Positions 45,544 to 55,725 of a stretch of DNA of 64,000 nt are shown here, piece after piece. Source of the stretch: Clostridiales bacterium UBA1742 (lineage in GTDB: Bacteria; Bacillota; Clostridia; TANB77; CAG-508); the NCBI GenBank assembly GCA_002314935.1, contig DCHW01000064.1, forward strand, positions 26,370 to 90,369, written 5' to 3'. The notes beneath the pieces are model-generated. The model made no database searches. It was given only the letters and a program-made list of their open reading frames with translations, and had not been told where the DNA came from. Made by a program: the position numbers and the translations under genes. How positions within the stretch are numbered: the stretch's first letter is position 1; every line of letters begins with the position of its first letter.

Positions 45544-46822
45544 ATGAACGAACAAAAACTAATAAAAAAACAATTAATTAAAAATATGCTAATTACTTTT
45601 GTAGTATTTACAATAATACTTGCTTTTTTTGATGCAATTATTTTTAACCAAGTAATAGGGGCACTATATAAATCAATTGATCAGGAATTAAAGATAACAG
45701 CTCAAAAAATAGAGGGATTTGAATTTGGAACAGATAAAAAAAATAGTAAACCAAATAATAATGAATTTAACTTTTTTGAAATAAAAATGAATCCAAGGTT
45801 AATGTATATAATAAGAAATAGTAATGGCTTAATTATTAACAGTGAGACAATGGGGAAAAACTATGATGAGTATTTGGAATATATTACATTTGATAAAAAT
45901 GTAACTAACAAAATATATTCTATAAAAGTACAAGATAGTTATTTATATAGAATAATTAATGTTAAATTAAACAATGAAATAACAGGAGAAGATATTTATG
46001 TTCAATTGCTTGCAAATGTTGATGGAGAAATGCAAACTAGAGATAGACTTATAGATGTATTAGTTATAGGGAGCGGATCGATTTTGATAATTGCTATAGT
46101 ATGTTCTTATGCCATTTCAAAGAAAACTTTAAAACCCATATTAGAATCCTATAAAAAGCAAACAGAATTTGTACAAAATGCATCACATGAACTTAGAACA
46201 CCACTTACAATAATTCAAGCAAAAGAGGAATTATTATTACAGGAGCCTAAAAGTAAAATTATTGATAAGTCAGAAGATATAAATATTATTTTAAAGGAAA
46301 CAAAGAGATTAACTAAATTAATAAAAGAACTTATGGTATTAACAATGGCTGATACTAACGAATTAAAATTAAGCAAAGAAAAGATAAATATTGATAATTT
46401 AATAAAGGAAGTTTGCATACCATATATGGAATTTGCAAAAATGCAAAATAAAGAAATAAAATTGGATTTAAAATATAATAAAGAAATATTAGTGGATACA
46501 AATAGAATTAATCAATTAATGGTAATTTTATTAGATAATGCAATAAAATACACAACAGAAAAAGAAGATATTGCAATAAAAACATATACAAAAGATAGTA
46601 AATGTATAATTGAAGTCCAAGATACCGGAATTGGAATAAACAAGGAATCTTTAAAACACATTTTTGATAGGTTTTATAGAGAAGATAAGGCAAGAACAAG
46701 AGAAACTGGAGGAACTGGGTTACGGACTTGCAATTGCTCATACAATAGTTACAATGCATGGAGGTAATATAAAAATACAATCAAATGAACCAAAAGGAAC
46801 AAGAGTAATTATAAAAATTTAA
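45544..46822 (+). CDS. sensor histidine kinase, one CGGA shift
   Basis: About 425 aa. Two membrane helices flank a periplasmic-type sensor (residues 20-40 and 170-190). H-box ASHELRTPLT, N-box LLDNAIKYT, G1 DTGIGI, F-box FDRFYR. The ATP-lid motif TGGTG-L-G-LAIAH is broken at 46723, where C precedes GGA. Skipping it yields GLGLAIAHTIVTMHGG and a normal end GTRVIIKI at 46822. Without it the enzyme loses its ATP lid and stops 14 codons later. Confidence 0.94.
46723..46726 (+). other. CGGA +1 shift site 7 (histidine kinase ATP lid)
   Basis: Skipping C46723 creates the invariant second Gly of the GLGLAI box. The zero frame stops at 46767. Confidence 0.92.
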
Positions 46823-46825
46823 AAA

Positions 46826-46859
46826 AATTCCAATTTTATTTTGGAATTTTTTTTATTTT
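46826..46859 (+). terminator. terminator after the histidine kinase
   Basis: AAATTCCAA/TTGGAATTT-type stem with a T8 tail, 4 bp after the TAA at 46820-46822. It sits correctly only if the shifted frame is the true one. Confidence 0.88.
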
Positions 46860-46908
46860 TTGCAACTTTTTTTACTATTATATGGTATTATAAGTAAAGG
46901 TGATATAA

Positions 46909-47394
46909 ATGGAATTTAAAACAAGAAATAAATATTTAGAAGAAATTGTAAATGAATATGCTGACATGGTATATAGACTGGCTTTAACAAGAACTAAACA
47001 TATTCAAAATAGTGAAGATATTGTTCAAGAAGTATTTTATCGATTGGCTAAAAAAATGCCCAAATTTGAAAGCGAGGAACATAAAAAAGCTTGGCTTATT
47101 AGAGTTACTATTAATTGTTCTAATACATTTCTAGCTTCTAAGCATTTAAAAAACAATGTAGAATTAAATGATGAAATAAAATTTGAAACACCAGAGAGAA
47201 GTGAAATATATTTTGCTGTTTTAAAATTAGCTAAAAAATATAGAACATTAATTCATTTATATTACTACGAAGGATACAAAATAAACGAAATTTCAAAAAT
47301 ATGTAATATAAAAGAAAATACGGTAAAATCACAATTGATTAGAGCACGTGAGAAATTAAAAAGCATAATTGAAGGAGGTATGGAAGATGAATAA
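46909..47394 (+). CDS. ECF-type sigma factor
   Basis: 161 aa. Sigma region 2 (YADMVYRLALTRTKHIQNSEDIVQEVFYRL) and region 4 (LIHLYYYEGYKINEISKICNIKENTVKSQLIRAREKL). The stop overlaps the start of the next gene, a beta-propeller protein with a membrane anchor that likely acts as its partner or anti-sigma. Confidence 0.93.
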   Translation: MEFKTRNKYLEEIVNEYADMVYRLALTRTKHIQNSEDIVQEVFYRLAKKMPKFESEEHKKAWLIRVTINCSNTFLASKHLKNNVELNDEIKFETPERSEIYFAVLKLAKKYRTLIHLYYYEGYKINEISKICNIKENTVKSQLIRAREKLKSIIEGGMEDE

Positions 47395-49390
47395 AGATAA
47401 TTATAAAGAGGCTATAAATGAAATAAAGGCAAGCAGTAAAGTGAAAAATGAAACTATCAATAGAATTACAACTGTAAAAAGAAAAACAAGGCAAAAGTTA
47501 GTTTACACACTATCAACCGTAATGATTGCAGCTGTAATTATAATTTCTATTGCAATTCCTCTTAAATATAGAAACACAACTGAAGAAAATCAGCCAACCA
47601 AAATTGTTGCAGATAAAGGAGGACTTCCTAGAGTAGAAAATTTTGAAAATTTATGTAATATTTTAGAAACAAAAGATACTGGTTATAATTATGGCAAGAT
47701 ATCAGAAGATTTAGAAGATTCTGTTAGTATTCAAGAAAGTAGTAAAAGTAGTGATACCATAGAAATAAATACTACATCATCAGATTTTTCAAAAACAAAT
47801 GTACAAGTAGAAGGTGTTGATGAAGCAGATATTGTAAAAACAGATGGAGAATATATATATTATGTAAGTGAAGACAAAATTGTAATAGTTAATGCAAAAG
47901 ATGTAAGCAATTTAAAAATAGAAAGTGAATTAAATTATGAAGATTTTAATGTTTATGAATTGTATTTAGATAATAATAAATTAATTGTTATTGGTACGAG
48001 ATATGATGATACTGATTATTATTACAATAATTTTACAGTTGCTAAACAATATAATATACAAGATAAAACAAATCCAATATTGGAAAGAGAAATTGAAATT
48101 AAAGGATATTATAATTCTTCTAGGATGATAAATGGAAATGTTTATTTAATTTCAAATCAATATATAGATTTTTTCTTTGATGATGAAGATATAAATGAAG
48201 ATGATGTTAAACCTAAATACAAAGATACAATTATTTCAGAAGAGCAAAAATGTTTAGGATTTGATGAAATATACTATATTCCAGATTCAGAAGAAAGAAT
48301 GTATTTAAATATTGCAAGTTTTGATATTAATAATAAAGAAGATGCTAATATTCAAAGTTTTTTAGGCGGAGGAGAAGAGATTTATTGCTCTGAAAACAAT
48401 TTATATATAGCAAATGCAAAATATGAGTATAAAGATTATAGGATTTTTGGATATTATAATAATTATGATGTAAACACATATATATATAAATTTAAATTAG
48501 ATGGAACTAATGTAGAGTATGTAGCGATTGGAAATGTACCTGGATATGTTATTAATCAGTTCGCAATGGATGAAAATGATGGATATTTTAGAATTGCCAC
48601 AACTGATTATAATGGTAATAAAACAGATAACAATTTATATGTGTTAGATGAAAATATGAACATAGTAGGTAAAATAGAAAATTTAGCCAAAGATGAAAGA
48701 ATTTATTCAGTAAGGTTTATGCAAAATAGAGCATATATGGTAACTTTTGTAGAAACAGATCCATTATTTGTTATTGACTTAACAGATCCAACAAATCCTA
48801 TAGTTCTTGGAGAATTAAAGATACCTGGGTTTAGTACTTACTTGCATCCTTATGATGATACGCATATAATAGGATTTGGGGAGGAAACTACAACTAATAA
48901 ATATGGAAGAGTAACAACAAACGGTATAAAAATGGCAATGTTTGATGTAACTGATCCAAGCAATCCAAAGGAAATGTTTAAAACTACAATTGGAACTGCA
49001 GGAACATATTCAGAATTATTAAATAATCATAAAGCATTACTATTTTCTAAAGAAAAGAATTTAATGGCATTTCCAATAACAATATCTGAAGATGCAAGTA
49101 ATTATAAATATAATTTAAGATTTCAAGGGGCTATGATATACAATATAGACTTAGTAAATGGATTTATATTAAAGGGAATGATATCACATAAAGAAACTGA
49201 AGAAGGTTATATGGATTATGATTATAGTAAAAATGTAGAAAGAATTATTTATATTGGAAATAATGCATTTACTTTATCAAAAGGTCTTATAAAAGTAACT
49301 GATATAGAAACCATGGATACGATTGGATCTTTAGAAATTGAAACACCTGAATATACTAATAGATTAAAACTAGTAGAAGTAATGGAATAA
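47387..49390 (+). CDS. membrane-anchored beta-propeller domain protein
   Basis: 667 aa from ATG 47387 behind GAAGGAGG. Short cytoplasmic N-terminus (about 30 aa), one membrane helix (residues 32-53), then an extracellular domain with repeated DxxDPxNPI/PIVLGELKIPGFSTYLHPYDDTHIIGFG-type blades, the pattern of secreted C-terminal beta-propeller proteins. The N-terminus has the size of an anti-sigma cytoplasmic domain, and the gene overlaps the sigma gene. Confidence 0.9.
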   Translation: MNKDNYKEAINEIKASSKVKNETINRITTVKRKTRQKLVYTLSTVMIAAVIIISIAIPLKYRNTTEENQPTKIVADKGGLPRVENFENLCNILETKDTGYNYGKISEDLEDSVSIQESSKSSDTIEINTTSSDFSKTNVQVEGVDEADIVKTDGEYIYYVSEDKIVIVNAKDVSNLKIESELNYEDFNVYELYLDNNKLIVIGTRYDDTDYYYNNFTVAKQYNIQDKTNPILEREIEIKGYYNSSRMINGNVYLISNQYIDFFFDDEDINEDDVKPKYKDTIISEEQKCLGFDEIYYIPDSEERMYLNIASFDINNKEDANIQSFLGGGEEIYCSENNLYIANAKYEYKDYRIFGYYNNYDVNTYIYKFKLDGTNVEYVAIGNVPGYVINQFAMDENDGYFRIATTDYNGNKTDNNLYVLDENMNIVGKIENLAKDERIYSVRFMQNRAYMVTFVETDPLFVIDLTDPTNPIVLGELKIPGFSTYLHPYDDTHIIGFGEETTTNKYGRVTTNGIKMAMFDVTDPSNPKEMFKTTIGTAGTYSELLNNHKALLFSKEKNLMAFPITISEDASNYKYNLRFQGAMIYNIDLVNGFILKGMISHKETEEGYMDYDYSKNVERIIYIGNNAFTLSKGLIKVTDIETMDTIGSLEIETPEYTNRLKLVEVME

Positions 49391-49454
49391 GGTAACCAAA
49401 AATATCTCTTATGCATAGTATATTGTATAACAAATGTATAAGGAGGTAAAATAT

Positions 49455-49604
49455 ATGCCAGACGAAAGAGCTTGTGGTTGTGGATGCAATAATGGTGGTA
49501 TTCTTGGAGGATGTGGCGGAAATGATTGCTCAATATTATTCTTCATAATAATTTTCTTACTTTTATTTACAAATTGCGGATGTGGTTGTGGATGTGGAAG
49601 ATAA
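49455..49604 (+). CDS. tiny Cys/Gly-rich membrane peptide
   Basis: 49 aa, ATG behind AGGAGG. Layout: MPDERACGCGCNNGG, GGCGGNDC, a membrane helix (ILFFIIIFLLLF), then NCGCGCGCGR. Eleven Cys in total, grouped on both sides of the helix. The GGC and GGA strings inside are not shifts. It resembles sporulation- or spore-coat-associated small hydrophobic proteins, but no firm family. Confidence 0.7.
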   Translation: MPDERACGCGCNNGGILGGCGGNDCSILFFIIIFLLLFTNCGCGCGCGR

Positions 49605-49631
49605 TATCACTAATTAATTAGTAGTACTTAA

Positions 49632-49672
49632 AAATGCTATAGAAATTTTCTATAGCATTTTATTTTTAAAAA
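49632..49672 (+). terminator. terminator after the Cys/Gly peptide
   Basis: AAATGCTATAGAAA/TTTCTATAGCATTT with a T-rich tail. Confidence 0.9.
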
Positions 49673-49735
49673 AGTTCTAAAATTATAAAAAATGGCATAT
49701 ATATTTTATAAGGAAAAATTTCTAAAGGAGTATAT

Positions 49736-50664
49736 ATGTTTATATTTAATTATTTTCCAGAACAAATTTGTAGTGTGTTAAAAGATTTTTTTAAAGATAA
49801 TACAAATTCAAAAGAAAAAGAAATTGAAGAGATAAGATTAAGAAGTAATAAACCATTAATTATAAAGTTTAATAATTATGAAGTGGTTTTAAATATAATT
49901 GTAACTACAGAAGATATATTAGAAACAATGAGATGTATTTGTGATAATTCGATTTATGCATATCAGCATGAATTATGTAATGGATTTATAACAATAAAAG
50001 GTGGCCATAGAATAGGAATAACTCGGAAATTGTGTAATTGAAAATGGTAAGGTTATAAATATAAATTATATTTCAAGTTTAAATTTTAGAATTGCTAAGC
50101 AGGTTTTAGGTTGTAGTAAAAAAATAATAAAATATATTTTAAATTTTGAAAACAATAATGTATATAATACATTAATTGTTTCACCACCAGGGGAACGGAA
50201 AAACAACAATATTAAGAGATTTGATTAGAAAAATCAGTAATGGTATAGAAAAACAAAATTTTAAAGGCATAAATGTTGGAATTGTTGATGAACGTGGGGA
50301 AATTGCTGCAATGTATAAAGGCGTTTGCCAAAATGATGTAGGAAAAAAGACAGATGTTTTAGATAATGTACCTAAAAGTATAGGAATGAATATGCTAATT
50401 CGTTCTATGAGTCCAAAAGTTATTTGTGCAGATGAAATTGGAAATTTTGAAGATGTACAAGCTATTAATTATGCAGTATGTTCTGGAGTAAAGGGAATAT
50501 TTACTGCACATGGTAAAACGTTGGAAAATTTAAGCTTAAATCCAGCAATAGGTAATTTGTTGAATATGCATATATTTGAAAGAATTATATTTTTAAAAAA
50601 TAGAGAAATTTTCACTGTATATTCAATTGATAAAAAAAATTTGGATTATAAAATTTTAGAATAA
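49736..50664 (+). CDS. spoIIIAA: stage III sporulation ATPase SpoIIIAA, two CGGA shifts
   Basis: About 308 aa, normal length. EIRLRSNKPLII, GHRIGIT-G-NCVI, Walker A SPPGEGKTTILRD, and INV-GIVDERGEIAA, Walker B VICADEIG. C precedes GGA at 50024 (in ITGNC) and at 50196 (in PPGEGKTT). Skipping both restores the gene, including the Walker A glycine. It is the ATPase of the forespore-mother-cell channel. The spoIIIAB-AH genes that normally follow are absent here, replaced by mutL. Confidence 0.93.
50024..50027 (+). other. CGGA +1 shift site 8 (spoIIIAA)
   Basis: Skipping C50024 gives ACT-GGA-AAT-TGT, Thr-Gly-Asn-Cys, in the GHRIGITG strand. The zero frame stops at 50041. Confidence 0.9.
50196..50199 (+). 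other. CGGA +1 shift site 9 (spoIIIAA Walker A)
   Basis: In the frame set by site 8, CGG again lies in phase. Skipping C50196 gives GGA, the Gly before Lys in GKTT, the nucleotide-binding loop. Confidence 0.92.
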
Positions 50665-50700
50665 AAGACGAAAAAATTATAAATTTCGTCTTTATTTTTA
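50664..50700 (+). terminator. terminator after spoIIIAA
   Basis: AAAGACGAAA/TTTCGTCTTT with T-run. Confidence 0.88.
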
Positions 50701-50769
50701 TAAAAAATATATACCAAATTATTTTATTTAATGATATAATTCTTTAAGAATATATAGGAGGATTATAAA

Positions 50770-52824
50770 TTGGGTAATATTGTATTATTAGATGATTTAA
50801 CAATAAATAAAATTGCAGCAGGTGAAGTTATAGAAAGACCTGCATCTGTTGTAAAAGAACTAGTAGAAAATTCGATAGATGCTGGAGCAACTAAGGTAAC
50901 GGTTGAAGTAGAAAATGGTGGAATAAGTAAAATAAGAATTATAGATAATGGATCTGGAATAAAAAAAGATGATATAGATGTTGCATTCGAAAGACATGCA
51001 ACAAGTAAAATAAGAGTAGCTGATGATTTGACAACTGTAAAATCAATGGGTTTTAGAGGAGAAGCTTTAGCAAGTATTGCTGCAATAGCTAATGTTGAAT
51101 TAGTAACAAAAACTGAAGAAGATGAAATAGGAAATAAAATTGTAGTTGAAGGTGGGAAAATTCTAGAACAAGTTGAAATTGGAGCACAAAAAGGAACTAC
51201 AATAACTGTTAGTAATTTGTTTTTTAATACACCAGTTAGATATAAATTTTTGAAAAAAGACTTTACTGAATTTGGTTATATAGAAGATATGGTTACAAAG
51301 ATTGCCTTGGCAAATCCTGGGGTAGCTATTAAATTAGTAAATGGTACTAAAACAATTATTCAAACAAATGGAAACGGAGAGATAAATAATGTTGTATATA
51401 GTATATATGGAAAAGAAGTAAGTGAAGCTCTTTTAAATGTTGAATATGAATATGACGACATTAAAGTTACTGGAGTAGTTGGAAAACCAGAAATTGCAAG
51501 AAATAATAGAACACATCAAATATTTTTTGTTAATAAAAGATGTATAAAAGATAAAACATTATCTGCAGCTGTAGAGCAAGCTTTTAAAGGATTAATTACT
51601 ATTGGAAAATATGGATTTATAATTTTAAATATAGAAGTAGATCCAATTAAAATTGATGTTAATGTTCATCCAACTAAACTAGAAATTAGATGGACAGAAG
51701 AACAAAAAGTGTTTAAAGCTGTTTATCATTCTGTAAAAGAAAGCTTACTTAAAGGTGACTTAATAAGAAATTCTGAAAAAGAATATCTCGAAGAAATAAA
51801 ACCAAAAATAAATCCTATAATTGAACCAATAAAAGATTTAAATGAAATAAAATCTGTAGATGAAAAGCAAATAGAAGAAAAGCCACAGGGATTTTTTGGA
51901 TTATTTAAGAAAAAAGAAACAATAGTAGAAGAACCTAATATTGAAATAAAAAAAGATAATGCAATTATGGATTTGTACAATAAGAAGAATGGAATAGGAA
52001 TATTAGAAATACCAACAGAAGAACAAAAAGAAAAAATGGAAAACATAATTGATATGCAAAAAGAAATGGATCAAAAAATAGATGATTTTGATAAGAAACC
52101 AAAGGAATTTGATGAAATGTATGTTAAAGCATTTGGAAAAATGCCTGAAAAAGAAAAAAGTGGGCAAGAAGAAAATGCGAATGTTACAAATATTTTAAAA
52201 ACTGAAAATATATCTGTTTTCGAAGATGAAGAAAAGTATAATTATGTTCCAAATTATAAATTTATAGGTGCATTATTTAATACATATATTGTATTAGAAA
52301 TGAAAGATGAAATATATATTATAGACCAACATGCAGCACATGAAAGAGTAATGTTTGAAAAAGTTAAGAAAAATTTTTATAGTAATGGAGATAAAGATTC
52401 TCAAATAATGTTATTACCAGACATAATTAATTTATCACATAAAGAAAAAAATATTGTAAAAGAAAATTTAGAATTATTTGAAAAAGCGGGATTTATATTA
52501 GAAGAGTTTGGCGATAATACAATAAGATTAATTGGAGTTCCTGCAGTTTGTATGGAATTAGATACTAAGGAATTGTTTTTAGAAATTTTAGATCAAATAG
52601 ATACTGTTGCTATAACTGCAAGACAAGAAAAAGAAGATAAATTTATAAGTACTGTTGCTTGCAAAGCTGCAATTAAAGGAAATATGAAAATTACTAAAGA
52701 AGAAGTTGATAGCTTAATGGAAAAATTACTACCATTACCAAATCCATTTAGCTGTCCTCACGGAAGACCAACAGCAATAAAAATGTCAAAATATGATATT
52801 GAACGTAAATTTAATAGAAAATAA
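50770..52824 (+). CDS. mutL: DNA mismatch repair protein MutL
   Basis: 684 aa, TTG start behind AGGAGG. GHKL ATPase motifs KIAAGEVIERPASVVKELVENSIDAG, DNGSGI, TSKI, GFRGEALASI. A charged linker (about 340-480), then the C-terminal endonuclease domain with DQHAAHERV and CPHGRPT. 12 bp before miaA, the common mutL-miaA arrangement. No CGGA in frame. Confidence 0.97.
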   Translation: MGNIVLLDDLTINKIAAGEVIERPASVVKELVENSIDAGATKVTVEVENGGISKIRIIDNGSGIKKDDIDVAFERHATSKIRVADDLTTVKSMGFRGEALASIAAIANVELVTKTEEDEIGNKIVVEGGKILEQVEIGAQKGTTITVSNLFFNTPVRYKFLKKDFTEFGYIEDMVTKIALANPGVAIKLVNGTKTIIQTNGNGEINNVVYSIYGKEVSEALLNVEYEYDDIKVTGVVGKPEIARNNRTHQIFFVNKRCIKDKTLSAAVEQAFKGLITIGKYGFIILNIEVDPIKIDVNVHPTKLEIRWTEEQKVFKAVYHSVKESLLKGDLIRNSEKEYLEEIKPKINPIIEPIKDLNEIKSVDEKQIEEKPQGFFGLFKKKETIVEEPNIEIKKDNAIMDLYNKKNGIGILEIPTEEQKEKMENIIDMQKEMDQKIDDFDKKPKEFDEMYVKAFGKMPEKEKSGQEENANVTNILKTENISVFEDEEKYNYVPNYKFIGALFNTYIVLEMKDEIYIIDQHAAHERVMFEKVKKNFYSNGDKDSQIMLLPDIINLSHKEKNIVKENLELFEKAGFILEEFGDNTIRLIGVPAVCMELDTKELFLEILDQIDTVAITARQEKEDKFISTVACKAAIKGNMKITKEEVDSLMEKLLPLPNPFSCPHGRPTAIKMSKYDIERKFNRK

Positions 52825-52836
52825 TGAGGAGTAAAA

Positions 52837-53756
52837 ATGTATAAACCTACTGTAATTGTAATTGCAGGCCCTACAGCTTCTGGAAAATCCAAACTTGCAA
52901 TAGAGCTTGCAAAAAAAACAAATGGCGAAATAATTTCTGCAGATTCAATGCAAATATATAAGGATATGGATATTGGGACAGCTAAAGTAACTTTAGAAGA
53001 AATGGATGGAATTAAACATAATATGATAGATATAGTGTATCCAAATGAAAGATACAGTGTTGCATCTTATAAAAAAATGGCGGAAGAATGTATAGAAAAA
53101 ATATTAAAGAAAAATAAAACTCCAATTATATGTGGTGGTACAGGTTTATATATTAATTCGTTAATTTATGGAATTGAATTTAAAGAAGAAGATATTGATG
53201 AAGAATACAGAAATTATTTAAATAAGATTGCCGAGACAAATGGTCTAAATGAATTATATAAAAAAGCATTGGAAATTGATAAAGAGGCTGCTGAAAAAAT
53301 AAGTCCAAATGACCAAAAAAGAATAATAAGAATTTTAGAAATATATCATAAAACAGGAAAAACAAAAACTATGCAGGATTTAGAATCAAGAAAGAATGGG
53401 GTAAAATATAATTATAAAGTTTTTGCTATAAATATGGAAAGAGATATTTTATATGACAAAATAAACCAAAGAGTAGATATAATGATAGAAAAGCGGATTA
53501 ATAAAAGAAGTTAAAATGATATTAGATAAATATAAGGATTTTCCAACTGCTATGCAAGGACTTCGGATATAAAGAAGTAGTAGAATATTTGAAAGATAAT
53601 ACTACTAAGGAAGAAATGATTGATAAAATTAAAATGGAAAGTAGAAGATATGCTAAAAGACAGCTAACATGGTTTAGAAAAAATGACAATATAATTTGGA
53701 TAAATGGATTGGACAAAATTGAAAAAAATTTAAACATTATTTTGGAGAATATATAG
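52837..53756 (+). CDS. miaA: tRNA dimethylallyltransferase MiaA, two CGGA shifts
   Basis: About 305 aa. P-loop IAGPTASGKSKLA, SADSMQIYKDMDIGTAK, GGTGLYINSLIYG. The frame breaks at 53494 (MIEKG-LIKEV) and 53564 (QGL-G-YKEVVEYL). Skipping both C's restores the C-terminal 85 residues, including the conserved GYKE motif and RRYAKRQLTWFR, ending at 53756. It adds the isopentenyl group to A37 of tRNAs reading UNN codons. 12 bp after mutL and followed by the HlyD-like gene. Confidence 0.94.
53494..53497 (+). other. CGGA +1 shift site 10 (miaA)
   Basis: AAG-C-GGA-TTA: skipping C53494 gives Lys-Gly-Leu in the conserved EKGLIKEV helix. The zero frame stops at 53514. Confidence 0.9.
53564..53567 (+). 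other. CGGA +1 shift site 11 (miaA, GYKE motif)
   Basis: In the frame set by site 10, skipping C53564 gives CTT-GGA-TAT-AAA, the conserved Leu-Gly-Tyr-Lys of MiaA. Otherwise a TAA follows after two codons. Confidence 0.92.
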
Positions 53757-53768
53757 GAGGTTTTAAAA

Positions 53769-55056
53769 TTGACCCAAAAAAAGAAGGTTAAGAAAAATAA
53801 AAAAGCCGAAAACAAAATTAAATTATTAAAAAATAAAACTTTAAAGGCAATACTAATGTTATTAATTTTTTCAATAATTATATATATTATATATACTGTT
53901 ATGGAGTTAATTGTAACACCAACAGATACTTTTATAATAGAAAATGGAATTGTATCTGTAGAAGAAACTGCAACTCGGAGTACTTCTAAGAGAAGAAACT
54001 ATAGTTAAAGGAAACAATTATGAAAATGGAATGCTTCAAATAAAAACTGAAGGCGAAAAGGTTGCTGCAGGTGAATCTGTATTTAGGTATTATATTAATA
54101 ATGAACAAAATATAAATGAAAAAATAAATGAATTGAATTTAGAAATTCAAGAGGCAATACAAGGACAGACAGATTTGTTTTCTAGTGATATAAAAGCATT
54201 AGAAAAACAAATAGACACAAAAGTAGACAATTTAAAATTTAAAAATAATTTTCAAGAAATATCAGAATATAAAAATGATGTTCAAACTTATTTAAATAAA
54301 AAATCAAAAATTGCTGGTGATTTAAGTGCGGCAGGTTCATATATTAATGATTTGTTAAAGCAAAAAGAGCAATATGAAAATGAATTGGTAAAAAATTCTG
54401 AATACGTAAAGGCACCGGTAAGTGGAGTTATTTCATATAGAATAGACAACCTAGAAGAAATTTTAAAACCAAACAATTTTGAAAATTTAAATAAAAAATT
54501 TTTAGAAGAATTAAATGTAAAAACAGGACAAATAATTAGTACAAATACACAAATGGGAAAAATAGTAAATAATTATGAGACATATATTGCAACAATATTA
54601 AAATCTGATGAAGCTAAAAATGCAACAGTAAATGATAAAATAAATCTTCTTTTATCAAGTGATAATAAAATTACAGCTAAAATTGTATATAAAAGTGAAG
54701 AAGATGATGGTAGTATATTACTTGTTCTAAAAATAACTGATTCTATTGAAGAATTGATTGCATACAGAAAAATTTCTTTCGATATTATTTGGTGGAGCAT
54801 AGATGGATTAAAAGTACCAAATGATGCAATTTTGTATGATAATGGATTGAGTTATGTAATTAGAAATAGAGCAGGATATTTAGATAAAATATTAGTAAAA
54901 ATACTACAGCAAAATGATAAATATTCTATAATAAGCAATTATTCAACAGAAGAATTACTTGATTTGAATTATAGCAATTCAGAAATAAATAATATGAAAA
55001 AAATAACAATATATGATGAAATAATGGCTAATCCAAAAATAGAAGACTTACAGTAA
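53769..55056 (+). CDS. HlyD-family membrane-fusion-like protein, one CGGA shift
   Basis: About 428 aa, TTG behind AGGAGG. Basic N-terminus, one membrane helix (about residues 30-52). The frame breaks at 53976: skipping the C gives TGVLLREETIVKG, the conserved glycine of the HlyD barrel start. A coiled coil (about 105-205) and a barrel with KAPVSGVISYRIDNLEE follow. In clostridia this gene normally precedes yggS-sepF-divIVA, and here sepF follows directly. Confidence 0.87.
53976..53979 (+). other. CGGA +1 shift site 12 (HlyD-like)
   Basis: Skipping C53976 turns CGG-AGT-ACT into GGA-GTA-CTT and opens the frame from 53977 to 55056. The zero frame stops at 54008. Confidence 0.88.
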
Positions 55057-55110
55057 TGTTACAACAATGTTACAACAAAATGAAGTTTGAATTACAACTT
55101 TAAAAAACTA

Positions 55111-55139
55111 TTGACAATAAGTATAAAAAGTTAGATACT
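55111..55139 (+). promoter_or_regulatory. promoter of sepF
   Basis: TTGACA (55111-55116), 17-bp spacer, GATACT (55134-55139), 41 bp before the sepF ATG. Confidence 0.6.
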
Positions 55140-55179
55140 ATTACTATAAACTACGAAAGAAAATTTTAGGAGGTTTAAA

Positions 55180-55662
55180 ATGTCAGGAGCAATTATGAAT
55201 AAAGTTTGGGATTTTTTAGGAGTTGAAACACAAAACGATGAGGATTTAGAAGTGGAAAATGATAATATATATGGTCTTTCAAATGAAAAAGATGATGAAA
55301 TCGAAGAAGTAGAAGAAAAAGGTTTCTTTGGTTCTAGAAAAAGTAAAGTGGTAAATATGCCACAAACTCAGCAAGTAAGGATGGTAATTACACAACCAAC
55401 TTCTTTTGAACAATCAGAAGAAATATGTAATTATTTAAAAGAAAAAAAATCTGTAATTGTTAATTTGGAATATGTTAATAAAGATGTGGCAAGACGTATT
55501 ATAGATTTTGTTAGTGGTGGAGTTTATGCATTAGATGGTCATATACAAAAAATATCAAATGCTATTTTCTTAGTAGCTCCAATTAATTATGAAATAGCAA
55601 GTGATTTAGCTAGAGAAGAAATAAAAAATAAACTTTCTGTATCTTGGTTGAGAAATAATTAG
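55180..55662 (+). CDS. sepF: cell division protein SepF
   Basis: 160 aa. N-terminal amphipathic membrane-targeting helix (SGAIMNKVWDFLGV) and the SepF core VRMVITQPTSFEQSEEIC, VNLEYVNKDVARRIIDFVSGGVYALDG, AIFLVAP. It tethers FtsZ to the membrane. Followed by a terminator and divIVA. Confidence 0.95.
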   Translation: MSGAIMNKVWDFLGVETQNDEDLEVENDNIYGLSNEKDDEIEEVEEKGFFGSRKSKVVNMPQTQQVRMVITQPTSFEQSEEICNYLKEKKSVIVNLEYVNKDVARRIIDFVSGGVYALDGHIQKISNAIFLVAPINYEIASDLAREEIKNKLSVSWLRNN

Positions 55663-55676
55663 AAATATATATAATG

Positions 55677-55706
55677 GACGACAGAGATATATGTCGTCTT
55701 TTTTTG
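55677..55706 (+). terminator. terminator between sepF and divIVA
   Basis: GACGAC-AGAGATATAT-GTCGTC followed by T7. Partial read-through would supply divIVA. Confidence 0.85.
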
Positions 55707-55725
55707 AAAAAAAGGAGGAATATAA

